Positions 33,973 to 43,199 of a stretch of DNA of 64,000 nt are shown in pieces. The stretch is from Nocardia aurantia (GTDB lineage: Bacteria > Actinomycetota > Actinomycetes > Mycobacteriales > Mycobacteriaceae): assembly GCF_009604425.1 (NCBI RefSeq), contig NZ_WEGI01000008.1, positions 1 to 64,000 on the forward strand, written 5' to 3'. Positions within the stretch are counted from its first letter, which is position 1; each line of letters starts with the position of its first letter. The notes under the pieces were generated by a model that saw only the letters and a list, made by a program, of their open reading frames with translations, had not been told where the DNA came from and searched no databases. Made by a program: the position numbers and the translations under genes.

Positions 33973-35556
33973 GTGAGCACTCAGTTCTTCGAGGCGGCGC
34001 CGGAGGCGGACCGAGACGGTTCGGGTCCGATCGTGCGGACCACCGCGGGAGCGGTCCGGGGTTTGCGGGATGGTGCGGTCGACATCTGGCGCAGCGTCCC
34101 CTACGCTGCCGCACCCGTCGGCGAGCTGCGTTTCCGCCGCCCGCGGCCACCAGAGGGGTGGGACGGGGTGCGGGATTGCACGGAATTCGGGGTGATCGCC
34201 CCGCAGACCATGGGCAACACCGTCCCCATCGATCCGTCGCTGCGGATGGGTGAGGACTGCCTCTGGGTGAACGTCTGGGCGCCCACCGCCGACCGGCTGG
34301 AACAGCTGGGCCCCCGCCCGGTGATGGTGTGGTTGCACGGCGGCGCCTACTGCCTCGGCACCGCGGCGCAGGCCATCTACGACGGTCACAAGTTGGTCGA
34401 GACCGGTGACGTGATCGTGGTGGGTGTCAACTACCGCATCGGCGCCCTGGGCTTCCTCGACCTCACCTCGCTCGGCTCCGACTTCGTGCCGAATCTCGGC
34501 CTGCACGATCAGATCGCGGCCCTGAACTGGGTGCGGGAGAACATCGCCGCCTTCGGTGGGGATCCGGACAACGTGACCATCTTCGGTGAATCGTCCGGCG
34601 CCGGATGCGTCACCGCGCTGCTGACCTCGCCGTCGGCCGCCGGGCTGTTCCATCGGGCCATCGCGCAGAGCCCGCCGGCGACGACCGTCTTCGGGCCGGC
34701 GCACGGGGCCGTGGTGGCGCAGCGGTTCCTGGACCTGATGGAACTGCCCGCCACCCGCGCCGCCGAACTGTGGGAATGTCCGATCGAGCGGATCGTGGCG
34801 GCGGCCGGGATCCTGCTCGACGAGGTGCCGATGCAGTCGCCGGGCCGGCTGGCCGCGGCCCCCGTGGTGGACGGCGACCTGCTGCCGACCTATCCCACCG
34901 ACGTCTTCCAACTGGGGCGGTCGCACCGGGTGCCGCTGATCATCGGCACCAATCGGGACGAGGCCTCGTTGTTCCGGCTGTTCCGGTCGCCCATCATGCC
35001 GGTCACTCCCGACGCGGTGAACGCGATGCTGGCCGCCATCGCGCAGGATCATCCGACCCTGTCCGCACATCGGATCGCGGAGATCACCTCCGCCTATCCC
35101 GATCTGGCGAAATCCCGTGGCGCGCTGGCGATGTCGACCGACGCCGCCTTCCGGATGCCCGCCCACTGGGTGGCCGACGCGCATTCGCGGCACAGCCGCA
35201 CCTGGATGTACCGGTTCGATCAGGCCACGCCGATGCTGAAGGCGGCCCGGGTCGGCGCGGGGCATGCCACCGAATTGCCTTACGTATTCGGTAATTTCGG
35301 TTCGTTCAACCATGATCCGACCTTCTGGCTCGGCGGCCGCAAGGCCGCGATGGAGGTATCGGGACGGCTGATGCGCCGCTGGGTGGCCTTCGCCGAGCAC
35401 GGCGTGCCCGCTGCGCTGGACGGCTCGAAACACTGGCCGCCGTACCGTGAATCGACGCGGACCACCCTGCTCATCGACGGCGTCGACCGCATCGTCGACG
35501 ACCCCGATCACGACCTGCACACGGCCTGGGGCGACCAGGTCGTGGGATTCAGCTAG
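33973..35556 (+). CDS. type-B carboxylesterase
   Basis: 527 residues, alpha/beta hydrolase of the carboxylesterase/PnbA family. The oxyanion loop WLHGGAYCLG, nucleophile Ser207 in GESSGAG, acid in NRDEASLF and His in GAGHATELPYVFG are all present. There is no signal peptide, so it should act in the cytoplasm on ester substrates, which cannot be named. GTG 33973 follows GAGGAGG. Its TAG stop overlaps the stop of the convergent P450 gene through a shared CTAG. Confidence 0.88.
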   Translation: MSTQFFEAAPEADRDGSGPIVRTTAGAVRGLRDGAVDIWRSVPYAAAPVGELRFRRPRPPEGWDGVRDCTEFGVIAPQTMGNTVPIDPSLRMGEDCLWVNVWAPTADRLEQLGPRPVMVWLHGGAYCLGTAAQAIYDGHKLVETGDVIVVGVNYRIGALGFLDLTSLGSDFVPNLGLHDQIAALNWVRENIAAFGGDPDNVTIFGESSGAGCVTALLTSPSAAGLFHRAIAQSPPATTVFGPAHGAVVAQRFLDLMELPATRAAELWECPIERIVAAAGILLDEVPMQSPGRLAAAPVVDGDLLPTYPTDVFQLGRSHRVPLIIGTNRDEASLFRLFRSPIMPVTPDAVNAMLAAIAQDHPTLSAHRIAEITSAYPDLAKSRGALAMSTDAAFRMPAHWVADAHSRHSRTWMYRFDQATPMLKAARVGAGHATELPYVFGNFGSFNHDPTFWLGGRKAAMEVSGRLMRRWVAFAEHGVPAALDGSKHWPPYRESTRTTLLIDGVDRIVDDPDHDLHTAWGDQVVGFS

Positions 35557-36881
35557 ACGACCGAGCTCTGTTCGGCCCGGCGGCCCAGTGCCACCGGTAA
35601 CCGGCTGTACCCGTGCAGCGTGAACAGCGGACGGCGTTCCGGTGCGCCGGACAGCCGTAGATCGGGGAAGCGCTCGAACAACGCCCGCAGCGCGTGGGTG
35701 GCCTCCATCCGGGCCAGGCTTGCGCCGACGCAGGCGTGGATACCGGTGGAGAAGGTCAGGTGCTCCTTGGCGTTCGCGCGGCCGACATCGAAACGGTCCG
35801 GCTCGGGGAATACGTTCGGATCCCGGTTCGCGCCGGCCAGCGAGACGACGACGGTCGCGCCGCGCCGCAGCCGCACCCCGCCGATCTCGGCTCCCTCGGC
35901 GACGACCACCCGGGCCGTGGACTGCACGGGGGCGTCGAGACGCAGGACCTCTTCGACGGCGTTCGGCCACAGGTCGGGCTCGGCGCGCAGGCGCGCCAAT
36001 TGGTCGGGGTGGGAAAGCAATTGGACGATGCCGTTGCCGATCAGATTGACGGTGGTCTCGAAACCGGCGCCCATCAACAGGCTCGCCGTCGCCTTCAGCT
36101 CCCGATCGCCCAGCTCACCCGCGGCGACCAGGCTGGACAGGATGTCCTCGCCGGGCTCTCGGCGCAGCCGGGCCAGATGCTCGTCGGCGTAGCGGTCCAT
36201 CTCGCCGATGGCCACGATCGCATCGCGCCAGACCGGCCACGACAGGCCGATATCCAGCAGCGGTGTCATCCGGTCGCCCCAGTCGAGGAACTGATCGCGC
36301 GCCTCCTCGGGGAAACCGAGCATCCGGGAAATGATCGCGATCGGCACCTGCGCGGCGAATCCGGTGACCAGATCGGTCTCCCGGCCGGCCGGCAGCCCGT
36401 CCAGCAACTCCTCCGTGATCGACTCGACCCGATCCTGTAGCCGCGCGATCGCGCGCGGGGTGAAGGCCGACGCCACCGGCCGCCGCATCCGGCTGTGCTC
36501 CGGGGGATCGATCACCAGCATGGAGGGCGGCTCCATCGGATTCGGCGGCAACGCGGCCCGCCGGGCGATGCGCACCAACGGCCGCGGGATGTCGAAACCC
36601 TCGGCGGCTCGCGTGCCGAACCTGTTGTCGCGCAGTATCGTCCGGCACAGCTCGTGATCGGTGGTCACCCAGGCCAGCGAGGACCGCACCATCCGGCCCT
36701 GTGCCCGCAGCGATTCGATCAGGGGATAGGGATCTTCGAGGGCCGACGGATCGGTCGTCAGCCGCGAGAGAGTGTCGCCCCGGCGTGCCGCCGCACGCAA
36801 CGCGAACCGCGGCAAACCCTGTGCGGCGAACCACCGCAACCGGTAATACGGCCCCATCGCCATTCCCATCCCCAACGCCAC
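35553..36881 (-). CDS. cytochrome P450
   Basis: 442 residues. The I-helix motif is AGFETT, ExxR lies in EEVLR, and the haem-Cys signature is FSTGIHACVGASLARME. It is a soluble bacterial class I P450 that needs a separate ferredoxin and reductase, neither encoded nearby. Substrate unknown. The GTG at 36881 has GAGGAAC upstream; ATG codons 5, 7 and 9 are alternatives, and the short Met/Gly-rich start is unusual. It converges on the carboxylesterase gene. Confidence 0.88.
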   Translation of the reverse strand: MALGMGMAMGPYYRLRWFAAQGLPRFALRAAARRGDTLSRLTTDPSALEDPYPLIESLRAQGRMVRSSLAWVTTDHELCRTILRDNRFGTRAAEGFDIPRPLVRIARRAALPPNPMEPPSMLVIDPPEHSRMRRPVASAFTPRAIARLQDRVESITEELLDGLPAGRETDLVTGFAAQVPIAIISRMLGFPEEARDQFLDWGDRMTPLLDIGLSWPVWRDAIVAIGEMDRYADEHLARLRREPGEDILSSLVAAGELGDRELKATASLLMGAGFETTVNLIGNGIVQLLSHPDQLARLRAEPDLWPNAVEEVLRLDAPVQSTARVVVAEGAEIGGVRLRRGATVVVSLAGANRDPNVFPEPDRFDVGRANAKEHLTFSTGIHACVGASLARMEATHALRALFERFPDLRLSGAPERRPLFTLHGYSRLPVALGRRAEQSSVV

Positions 36882-36965
36882 CGCCCCCGTTCCTCGTCGA
36901 TTTCGTCTCTCACCCTAGGCATCCGGACGACCCGGCAAAACAGCCCCCGGAAGGACTGTGACCCC

Positions 36966-37691
36966 CTACCCGGGTAGGACGCGCGTCATCGTGACGCGCT
37001 CGGCGCTCCGCCGCCGCTCGCGCTGCTCCGGGTCGGCGTTCACCACCTGGACCAGCGACGATCCCGCGGACCACACCGCGAGCAGACCGTCGATCAGCTC
37101 CTCGGGCTTCGTCCACGATCCCTCGGACAGCACCCGGTCGTCGGCGGTGAATCCCTGGCGCGCGGCGGAGGCGCGGGCCAGGTCCAGCACCTCGGCGACC
37201 GGCAGTCCGGCCAGCGCCACCCCCGCGCCAGCGGGGTGGAAGCGATCGCCGTGGGTACGTACCGCGGTCGCGAAATCGGTCAGGCCCACCGGCAGGTCGT
37301 GCACCGGGCTACCCATCGCATCCAGCGACAGCACCGCGACCTCGGCGACCGCGGCCACATCCTCGAGCCGATCCTTCGTCACCAGGGCCAGTTCGGCGTC
37401 CTCGTCCGGCTCCAGCACCACTTCCGCCCCGGCCCACCAGCAACCCAGCAGCACGGCCGCGGTCTGCCAGTGCGCCGGCAGCAGCACCGCTACCCGGGAC
37501 CCGGCCGTGAGCCCGAATTCGTCCCGAATCAGGTTGGCGGTCTTGGCCGCCCAGTTCGCGAGGGTGAGCGCGGACAACTCGATGCGAGCGCCGGTGGCGT
37601 CGTCGTAGTAGGTGATGCGCGGGCCGGACGGGTCGCGGGCCAGGATCGGGTCCAGCAGCGCCTCGGTGACGGTCTGGGTCAGTTCACGCAT
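36966..37691 (-). CDS. TIGR03089 family protein
   Basis: 241 residues, matching the small actinobacterial family next to lcp1 in mycobacteria (Rv3268). It resembles an N-terminal fragment of an acyl-AMP ligase (ITYYDDATGARIELSALTLANW, SRVAVLLPAHWQTAAVLLGCWWAG) without the adenylation core, so enzymatic activity is doubtful. Its ATG lies inside the end of the lcp1 gene (13-base overlap), indicating coupled translation and an envelope-related role. Confidence 0.82.
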   Translation of the reverse strand: MRELTQTVTEALLDPILARDPSGPRITYYDDATGARIELSALTLANWAAKTANLIRDEFGLTAGSRVAVLLPAHWQTAAVLLGCWWAGAEVVLEPDEDAELALVTKDRLEDVAAVAEVAVLSLDAMGSPVHDLPVGLTDFATAVRTHGDRFHPAGAGVALAGLPVAEVLDLARASAARQGFTADDRVLSEGSWTKPEELIDGLLAVWSAGSSLVQVVNADPEQRERRRSAERVTMTRVLPG

Positions 37692-39238
37692 TTGGGTCCG
37701 TTCTGGCCGGCGTCGATGGGTGGTGCGGGCGGCACCGGGACCGCCGTGCCCACTGCTCCGGACAGGTCGAACAGGCTACCCGCCGGCGAGCCCGGCCCAG
37801 AGTAGTCGGCGGTCAGCACCACCGTGATCGTGCCCTCGGGCAGGCCCGCGTCCGCCACCACCGGCAGGTCGCCGAGCGCCTTCGCCACGGCTCTGGCCCG
37901 GCGATCGCCGGTGTTCCCGGCCAGCACCCGGCTGCCCGGGATACCGCCCGCGATCCAGTTGTCCACGGTCCCGGTGCGGAAACCCTTGGTGGCCAACGCC
38001 TGTGCCACCTGATTGGCCAGCCCGCCGACCCCGCCGGCGTTGTAGACGTCGACCGTCACCGACGAGGGATCCACCGAATCCGGATCGGCGGCCCGGGTGT
38101 TCACCGTCGCCGCCACGTACGACCGCACGGTGCCCGGATCCACCCGCACCACCGATTCGCCGTCGAGCGTGGTGCCGTTGATGTCCCGCACCGGGATCGT
38201 CTCGAATTTCACCTGTCCGGCGGACAGATCCTCCAGCTGCCGCAGGAATTGCAGTGCGTCCCAATTGTCGTCGAGCACGACGGTGCGGCCGACGGCGTCG
38301 CCGAGTTCCTGCAGCCGTTTCGGATTCGCGAGGATGCGCGCGCTGAGCACCTGATGAACCAGGGAGGCCATGAACACCTGCTGCCGGACGATCCGGTCCA
38401 GGTCGCCGCGCGGCAGCCGGTGCCGTTGGCGCACGAAACCCAGTGCGTCGGCCCCGTCCAGCCGTTGTTCACCCGCCTGGAAGTCCGCGCCGGACATCGG
38501 TTCCCAGACGGCGTTGTTCAGGCAGACGTCGACCCCGCCGACCGCGTCGGTGAGCAGGACGAAGCCCAGCAGCCCGACCTCGGCGTAGTGGTCGACGGTG
38601 ATCCCGGTGAGATCGGCGACCGCGCGGATCAGCGCCCGGCGGCCGGCCTGATCGGCCTGCCGCTCGGCCTCGGCCTGCGGCACGCCCTGACCGATCAGCT
38701 TGTCCATCGCGGCCGCCTTGGAGACGCCGAACGCCGAATTGATCTTGCCCATACCCACTCCGGGGATGTCGACGTAGGAATCGCGGGGGATCGAGATCGC
38801 GGTGGCCGAGCGACCGTCGTTGGGCACGCGGATCAGCACGATGGTGTCCGTATTGGTGGCGCCGTCCTCGTCGCCGGCGTGCAGCATCGCCCGCTCGTCG
38901 GCCGTGAGCGGGGCGCCGCGGGCGTCGGTGCGGCTGTCGATGCCGACCATGAGGATGTCGATCGCACCGTCGGAGCCGCCGCCGAGGCCGAGATTGCCGA
39001 TCCGGGTGATGCCGGCGATCAGGTTGCCGGTGTCGTGCCAGGCCAGGCCGGTGATCGCGAGCACCAGCACGGCCACCGCCGCGGCCACGATCCGGCCGGG
39101 GCGGGCAGCGGAACGCGGGCAGGGCGGACGCGGACCGGGACCACGCAGGCCGAGCCGTGGCGGCGCAGGCAGCTCGCCCGGGGTCGACGCGGTGTCGCCG
39201 GTCGGCGTCAGCACCGGTGCGCTTCCGTTCCGCGGCAT
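37679..39238 (-). CDS. lcp1: LytR-CpsA-Psr phosphotransferase (Lcp1-type)
   Basis: 519 residues: a cytoplasmic Pro-rich head, one membrane helix (VAAAVAVLVLAITGLAW), an LCP catalytic domain with DILMVGIDSRTD, NTDTIVLIRVP, SIPRDSYVDIPG and DLDRIVRQQVF, and a C-terminal LytR_C domain (VYNAGGVGGLANQVA). The mycobacterial homologue (Rv3267, Lcp1) ligates arabinogalactan to peptidoglycan. The neighbours rmlD and wbbL build the linker it uses. I chose ATG 39238 (AGAGGAACCG upstream); an in-frame ATG at 39343 is possible. Confidence 0.85.
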   Translation of the reverse strand: MPRNGSAPVLTPTGDTASTPGELPAPPRLGLRGPGPRPPCPRSAARPGRIVAAAVAVLVLAITGLAWHDTGNLIAGITRIGNLGLGGGSDGAIDILMVGIDSRTDARGAPLTADERAMLHAGDEDGATNTDTIVLIRVPNDGRSATAISIPRDSYVDIPGVGMGKINSAFGVSKAAAMDKLIGQGVPQAEAERQADQAGRRALIRAVADLTGITVDHYAEVGLLGFVLLTDAVGGVDVCLNNAVWEPMSGADFQAGEQRLDGADALGFVRQRHRLPRGDLDRIVRQQVFMASLVHQVLSARILANPKRLQELGDAVGRTVVLDDNWDALQFLRQLEDLSAGQVKFETIPVRDINGTTLDGESVVRVDPGTVRSYVAATVNTRAADPDSVDPSSVTVDVYNAGGVGGLANQVAQALATKGFRTGTVDNWIAGGIPGSRVLAGNTGDRRARAVAKALGDLPVVADAGLPEGTITVVLTADYSGPGSPAGSLFDLSGAVGTAVPVPPAPPIDAGQNGPKCVN

Positions 39239-39441
39239 CGGTTCCTCTGCGGCACCGTTGGTTGTCCCCTTTCCGGCCGTGCGGACCGGGCTCGGCCCGA
39301 ACCTCGACCCTCGAAACCAGGCGTACTCATGGAATTCCGGCATTCCGGCGAACCGCGCGTGATAGGGCTACCCGCGCCCGGACGAGGCTAACCAACGCGG
39401 CCGCGCGTGGCGTTCAACCGCGCCGTGCCAGACTTGCGCGC

Positions 39442-40353
39442 GTGACCCCCGCACCCGTTCCCGCCGGTGACCTCGACGGCTCCGGGACTCATCGCCTGCT
39501 CGTCACCGGCGGCGCCGGTCAACTGGGCCGGGCGATTCGGGCCCTGGCCCGTGACACGCCGGGGATCGACATGCGGTCGCTGAGCCGCGCGGATCTCGAC
39601 ATCACCGACGAGTCGGCGGTGCGCGCCGTGCTGCGGCCCGGCGACGTGGTGCTCAACGCCGCCGCGTACACCGCCGTCGACGCGGCCGAATCGGACGTGG
39701 CCGCCGCGTTCGCCGGCAACGAGACCGGCCCGGCGGTCCTCGCGACGGCCTGCGCCGCGATCGGCGCCCGGCTGATCCACCTCTCCACCGACTATGTCTT
39801 CGCCGCACCCGCGCACCCGCGGCCGTTCGAGCCCGACGATCCGACCGGACCGGAGTCGGTGTACGGACGCTCGAAGCTGGCCGGTGAACAGGCCGTGCGA
39901 AAACTGGCGCCGGATGCGCACATCGTGCGGACCGCCTGGGTGTACACCGGCGACCGGGGCGATTTCGTCGCCACGATGCGGCGGCTGGAGCGCGAGCGCG
40001 ACACCGTCGACGTGGTCGACGACCAGATCGGCTCGCCCACCTACGCCGTGGACCTGGCCGCCGGGTTGCTGGAACTGGCCGGCCGGGTCGGTCGCGGTGA
40101 TCGCACACCGCCGCCGGTGCTGCATCTCACCAACTCGGGGCAGGCGAGCTGGTTCGAGCTGGCCCGGGCGGTGTTCGCGGGGGTCGGCGCGGATCCCGGG
40201 CGGGTGCGCCCGTGCGGTACCGCGGACTTCCCCCGTCCGGCCCGGCGGCCGGGCTATTCGGTGTTGTCCGATCGGGTATGGACCGAGGCGGGTCTGACAC
40301 CCTTACGGCATTGGCGGGACGCGCTGACCGCCGCACTCGCCGGGATCCGGTGA
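39442..40353 (+). CDS. rmlD: dTDP-4-dehydrorhamnose reductase
   Basis: 303 residues, short-chain dehydrogenase fold. Motifs: VTGGAGQLGRAI (NADPH loop), LSTDYVFA and YGRSKLAGE with the Tyr/Lys catalytic pair. It makes dTDP-L-rhamnose, the donor for the rhamnose in the arabinogalactan linker. The GTG at 39442 follows a -10-like CAGACT at seven bases, suggesting a leaderless mRNA. It is divergent from lcp1 and directly before wbbL, the mycobacterial order. Confidence 0.88.
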   Translation: MTPAPVPAGDLDGSGTHRLLVTGGAGQLGRAIRALARDTPGIDMRSLSRADLDITDESAVRAVLRPGDVVLNAAAYTAVDAAESDVAAAFAGNETGPAVLATACAAIGARLIHLSTDYVFAAPAHPRPFEPDDPTGPESVYGRSKLAGEQAVRKLAPDAHIVRTAWVYTGDRGDFVATMRRLERERDTVDVVDDQIGSPTYAVDLAAGLLELAGRVGRGDRTPPPVLHLTNSGQASWFELARAVFAGVGADPGRVRPCGTADFPRPARRPGYSVLSDRVWTEAGLTPLRHWRDALTAALAGIR

Positions 40354-40426
40354 TCCGGCCGATCGATCCGGGCGGGTGGTGACTACCACCATCACAATTC
40401 GATGACAGCCGGTAGGCTCCCTCGGC

Positions 40427-41314
40427 GTGAGCGAAACTGTCGGACGGCCCGCCGTGGTCGTGGTCACCGTGACCTATTCCCCCGGTGAGCACCTCGAGCA
40501 TTTCATCAGCACGCTGGCCACGGCCGCGAGTGAGAAGCCGCAGGTGATCCTGGCGGACAACGGATCCACCGACGGGACGCCGGAACTGGCCGCCGAATCC
40601 AACGAGCACGTCCGATTGTTACGCACCGGCGGCAACATCGGCTACGGCGGCGCGATCAACCGCGCGGTCGCCGAGATCGACCCGGACGTCGAGTTCGTCG
40701 TCCTCGCCAACCCGGACATCCGCTGGGGCGCCGACGCCATCGATGAGCTGCTGGCCGCCGCCGAACGCTGGCCGCGGGCCGGCGCGCTGGGCCCGCTGGT
40801 CCGCGAGCCCGACGGCAGCGTCTACCCGTCGGCCCGCTCGGTGCCGAATCTGCTCGACGGCGCCGGGCACGCGATTCTCGGCACGGTCTGGCCGTCGAAT
40901 CCCTGGACCCGCCGGTACCGCCAGGAGAACGAGGAGATCTCCGAGCGTTCGGTCGGCTGGCTGTCCGGATCGTGCCTGCTGGTGCGCCGCGCCGCCTTTG
41001 ACGCGATCGACGGCTTCGACTCCCGCTACTTCATGTACATGGAGGACGTCGATTTCGGCGACCGGATGGGCAAGGCCGGCTGGCACAATGTATATGTGCC
41101 TACGGCCGAGGTCACGCACGCCAAGGGACATGCCGCGGGGCGCCACCCGGAAATCATGCTTCCCGCGCACCACGCGTCGGCGTACCGTTTCCAGGCCGAT
41201 CGGCATCCGCACTGGTGGCAGGCGCCGCTGCGGCTCGCGCTGCGGCTCGGACTTGCGATCCGCTGCAAGCTTGCGGTTCGATCGGCGCTGCGCGAGCGCG
41301 ATCGCGCGGCGTAG
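40427..41314 (+). CDS. wbbL: rhamnosyltransferase WbbL
   Basis: 295 residues, GT2 glycosyltransferase. VVVTVTYSPGEHLE, DNGSTDG and LANPD (metal/nucleotide region), then MEDVDFGDRMGKAGW. WbbL transfers rhamnose from dTDP-rhamnose to GlcNAc-PP-decaprenol, completing the linker disaccharide between peptidoglycan and arabinogalactan. The GTG start is preceded by TAGGCT-N8 (40413-40418), a leaderless promoter arrangement. rmlD upstream supplies the donor. Confidence 0.88.
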   Translation: MSETVGRPAVVVVTVTYSPGEHLEHFISTLATAASEKPQVILADNGSTDGTPELAAESNEHVRLLRTGGNIGYGGAINRAVAEIDPDVEFVVLANPDIRWGADAIDELLAAAERWPRAGALGPLVREPDGSVYPSARSVPNLLDGAGHAILGTVWPSNPWTRRYRQENEEISERSVGWLSGSCLLVRRAAFDAIDGFDSRYFMYMEDVDFGDRMGKAGWHNVYVPTAEVTHAKGHAAGRHPEIMLPAHHASAYRFQADRHPHWWQAPLRLALRLGLAIRCKLAVRSALRERDRAA

Positions 41315-41379
41315 CGACATCGCGACGACATCTTCGGTCACGCCCTCCGGCGTGGCCGAACCTGGAACAGGGGAGAGTA

Positions 41380-42474
41380 ATGGCTGACGACCCGCTGGTG
41401 GTGGGCAATTCCACCGACGCGGTCATCCTGGTGGGTGGCCAGGGCACCCGGCTGCGACCGCTGACGTTGTCGGCGCCGAAGCCGATGCTGCCGGTGGCCG
41501 GTCTGCCCTTCCTGCAGCATCTGCTGGCCCGGATCGCGGAAGCGGGCATCACCCACGTGGTGCTCGCGACCTCGTTCAAGGCCGAGGTGTTCGAGCAGCA
41601 TTTCGGCGACGGCGCCGATCTGGGCCTGGAACTCGATTACGTCACCGAGACCGAACCGCTCGGCACCGGTGGCGGCATTCGCAACGTGCTGCCGAAACTG
41701 CGCGGCGACACGATCATGGTGTTCAACGGTGACGTGCTCGGCGGCGCCGACCTGGGCGCGGTGCTCGACACCCACGCGTCCAGCCGCGCCGACGTGACGC
41801 TGCATCTGGTGCGGGTCAGCGATCCGCGGGCGTTCGGCTGCGTGCCGACCGACGAGTCCGGCCGGGTCACCGAATTCCTGGAGAAGACCGAGGATCCGCC
41901 GACCGATCAGATCAACGCCGGTTGCTACGTCTTCCGGCGCGAATACATCGAGAAGATCCCGGGCGGCCGGGCGGTGTCGGTGGAGCGCGAGGTGTTCCCC
42001 GTCCTGCTGGCCGAGGGAGCGCATGTCCAGGGGCACGTCGACAACTCCTACTGGCGCGACATGGGCACGCCGGAGGACTTCATCCGCGGTTCCGCGGACG
42101 TGGTGCGCGGGATCGCGCCGTCACCGGCGTTGCCGGGGCAGCGCGGAGAGTTCCTCGTGCATTCCGGGGCCGGGGTGGCGCCGGGGGCCCTGCTGATCGG
42201 CGGTACGGTCGTCGGCCGCGGCGCCGAGGTCGGCGCGGGTGCCCGGCTCGACGGCGCGGTGCTGTTCGACGGCGCGCGGGTGGAGGCCGGGGCGACGGTG
42301 GAGCGTTCGATCATCGGTTTCGGCGCCCGGATCGGGCCGCGGGCTCTGGTCCGGGACGCGGTCATCGGCGACGGCGCCAACATCGGCGCGCGCTGCGAAC
42401 TGCTGAACGGCGCCCGGGTCTGGCCCGGGGTCGACCTCCCGGACGGTGGATTGCGCTTCTCGAGCGACGTCTAA
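41380..42474 (+). CDS. manC: mannose-1-phosphate guanylyltransferase
   Basis: 364 residues. The nucleotidyltransferase domain opens with VGGQGTRLRPLT and SAPKPMLPV, followed by FNGDVLGG, and ends in a left-handed beta-helix (VVGRGAEVGAGARL). The mycobacterial homologue Rv3264c (named manB there, also manC) makes GDP-mannose from mannose-1-phosphate and GTP for mannolipids. RBS GGGAGAG precedes ATG 41380. It lies 65 bases after wbbL and is probably in the same operon. Confidence 0.82.
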   Translation: MADDPLVVGNSTDAVILVGGQGTRLRPLTLSAPKPMLPVAGLPFLQHLLARIAEAGITHVVLATSFKAEVFEQHFGDGADLGLELDYVTETEPLGTGGGIRNVLPKLRGDTIMVFNGDVLGGADLGAVLDTHASSRADVTLHLVRVSDPRAFGCVPTDESGRVTEFLEKTEDPPTDQINAGCYVFRREYIEKIPGGRAVSVEREVFPVLLAEGAHVQGHVDNSYWRDMGTPEDFIRGSADVVRGIAPSPALPGQRGEFLVHSGAGVAPGALLIGGTVVGRGAEVGAGARLDGAVLFDGARVEAGATVERSIIGFGARIGPRALVRDAVIGDGANIGARCELLNGARVWPGVDLPDGGLRFSSDV

Positions 42475-42501
42475 CGGCGGCGGCTACTGTCGCTTGCATA
42501 T

Positions 42502-42517
42502 CTAGCACCGCTAGTAT
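42502..42517 (+). promoter_or_regulatory. TetR operator overlapping a leaderless promoter
   Basis: CTAGC (42502-42506) and GCTAG (42510-42514) form a perfect inverted repeat with a 3-base centre. The right arm overlaps the -10 box TAGTAT (42512-42517) that lies six bases before the GTG of the TetR-family gene, a layout that predicts autorepression. Confidence 0.6.
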
Positions 42518-42523
42518 GGGGGC

Positions 42524-43102
42524 GTGACCCCGCAGACACGCAAGGAGCGCGAACGGGCCGAACGGCATCAGCGCATCATCGACACCGCCCGTGAACTGGC
42601 CGAATCCGACGGCTGGGAGACGGTGACGATCCGTCGCCTGGCCGATCGGATCGAGTACAGCCAGCCGGTGCTGTACAGCCATTTCGCGGGCAAGCGCGCC
42701 ATCGTGACGGCGGTCGCGGAGCAGGGCATCGCCGCTTTGGCCGACACGATGCGCGCGGCCCGGGCGGCGGCGCCGACCCCCGGCGCCGCCATGGAGTTCG
42801 TCGCGCGGGCCTATCTGGATTTCGCGACGGCCAATCCGGCCCTGTACGACGCGATGTTCCTCATGGACACCGATCTGACCTTCGGCCTCGACGCGCCGGA
42901 AGCGTTGCGGGACGCGTTCGCCGAGCTGGAGGCGCTGTTCCGGCCGCTGGTGCCGGAATCCGAACTGGGTGCGTACGCGGAGGTCTACTGGAGTGCGCTG
43001 CACGGTCTGGCGGCCCTGGACCGGGGTGGCCGGCTGCGCCCGGAGCTGAAGGAGCAGCGCCTGGCCATCCTGATGCGCTGGGGCGGCCGCGAGCCCGAAT
43101 GA
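42524..43102 (+). CDS. TetR-family transcriptional regulator
   Basis: 192 residues. The N-terminal helix-turn-helix domain reads RIIDTARELAESDG...IRRLADRIEYSQPVLYSHF, the ligand domain is of the TetR C-terminal WHG type (residues 85-190). It likely represses itself through the palindrome over its promoter and possibly the FAD oxidoreductase 97 bases downstream. The ligand is unknown. GTG start from a leaderless promoter. Confidence 0.85.
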   Translation: MTPQTRKERERAERHQRIIDTARELAESDGWETVTIRRLADRIEYSQPVLYSHFAGKRAIVTAVAEQGIAALADTMRAARAAAPTPGAAMEFVARAYLDFATANPALYDAMFLMDTDLTFGLDAPEALRDAFAELEALFRPLVPESELGAYAEVYWSALHGLAALDRGGRLRPELKEQRLAILMRWGGREPE

Positions 43103-43199
43103 TGTGCGGGAGCGGGCACGGTGTGCGAGGATCCGGCCGCTGAGCGCGCCGCCGCCGCGACACGCGAGGCGCCCGCGCGCCGCGCGTACGGTGGTCGTC

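Noticed and set aside
32284..35970. 1228-codon minus-strand frame
   Set aside because: Antisense to YchJ-like, Rdx-like and carboxylesterase genes; no recognisable domain.
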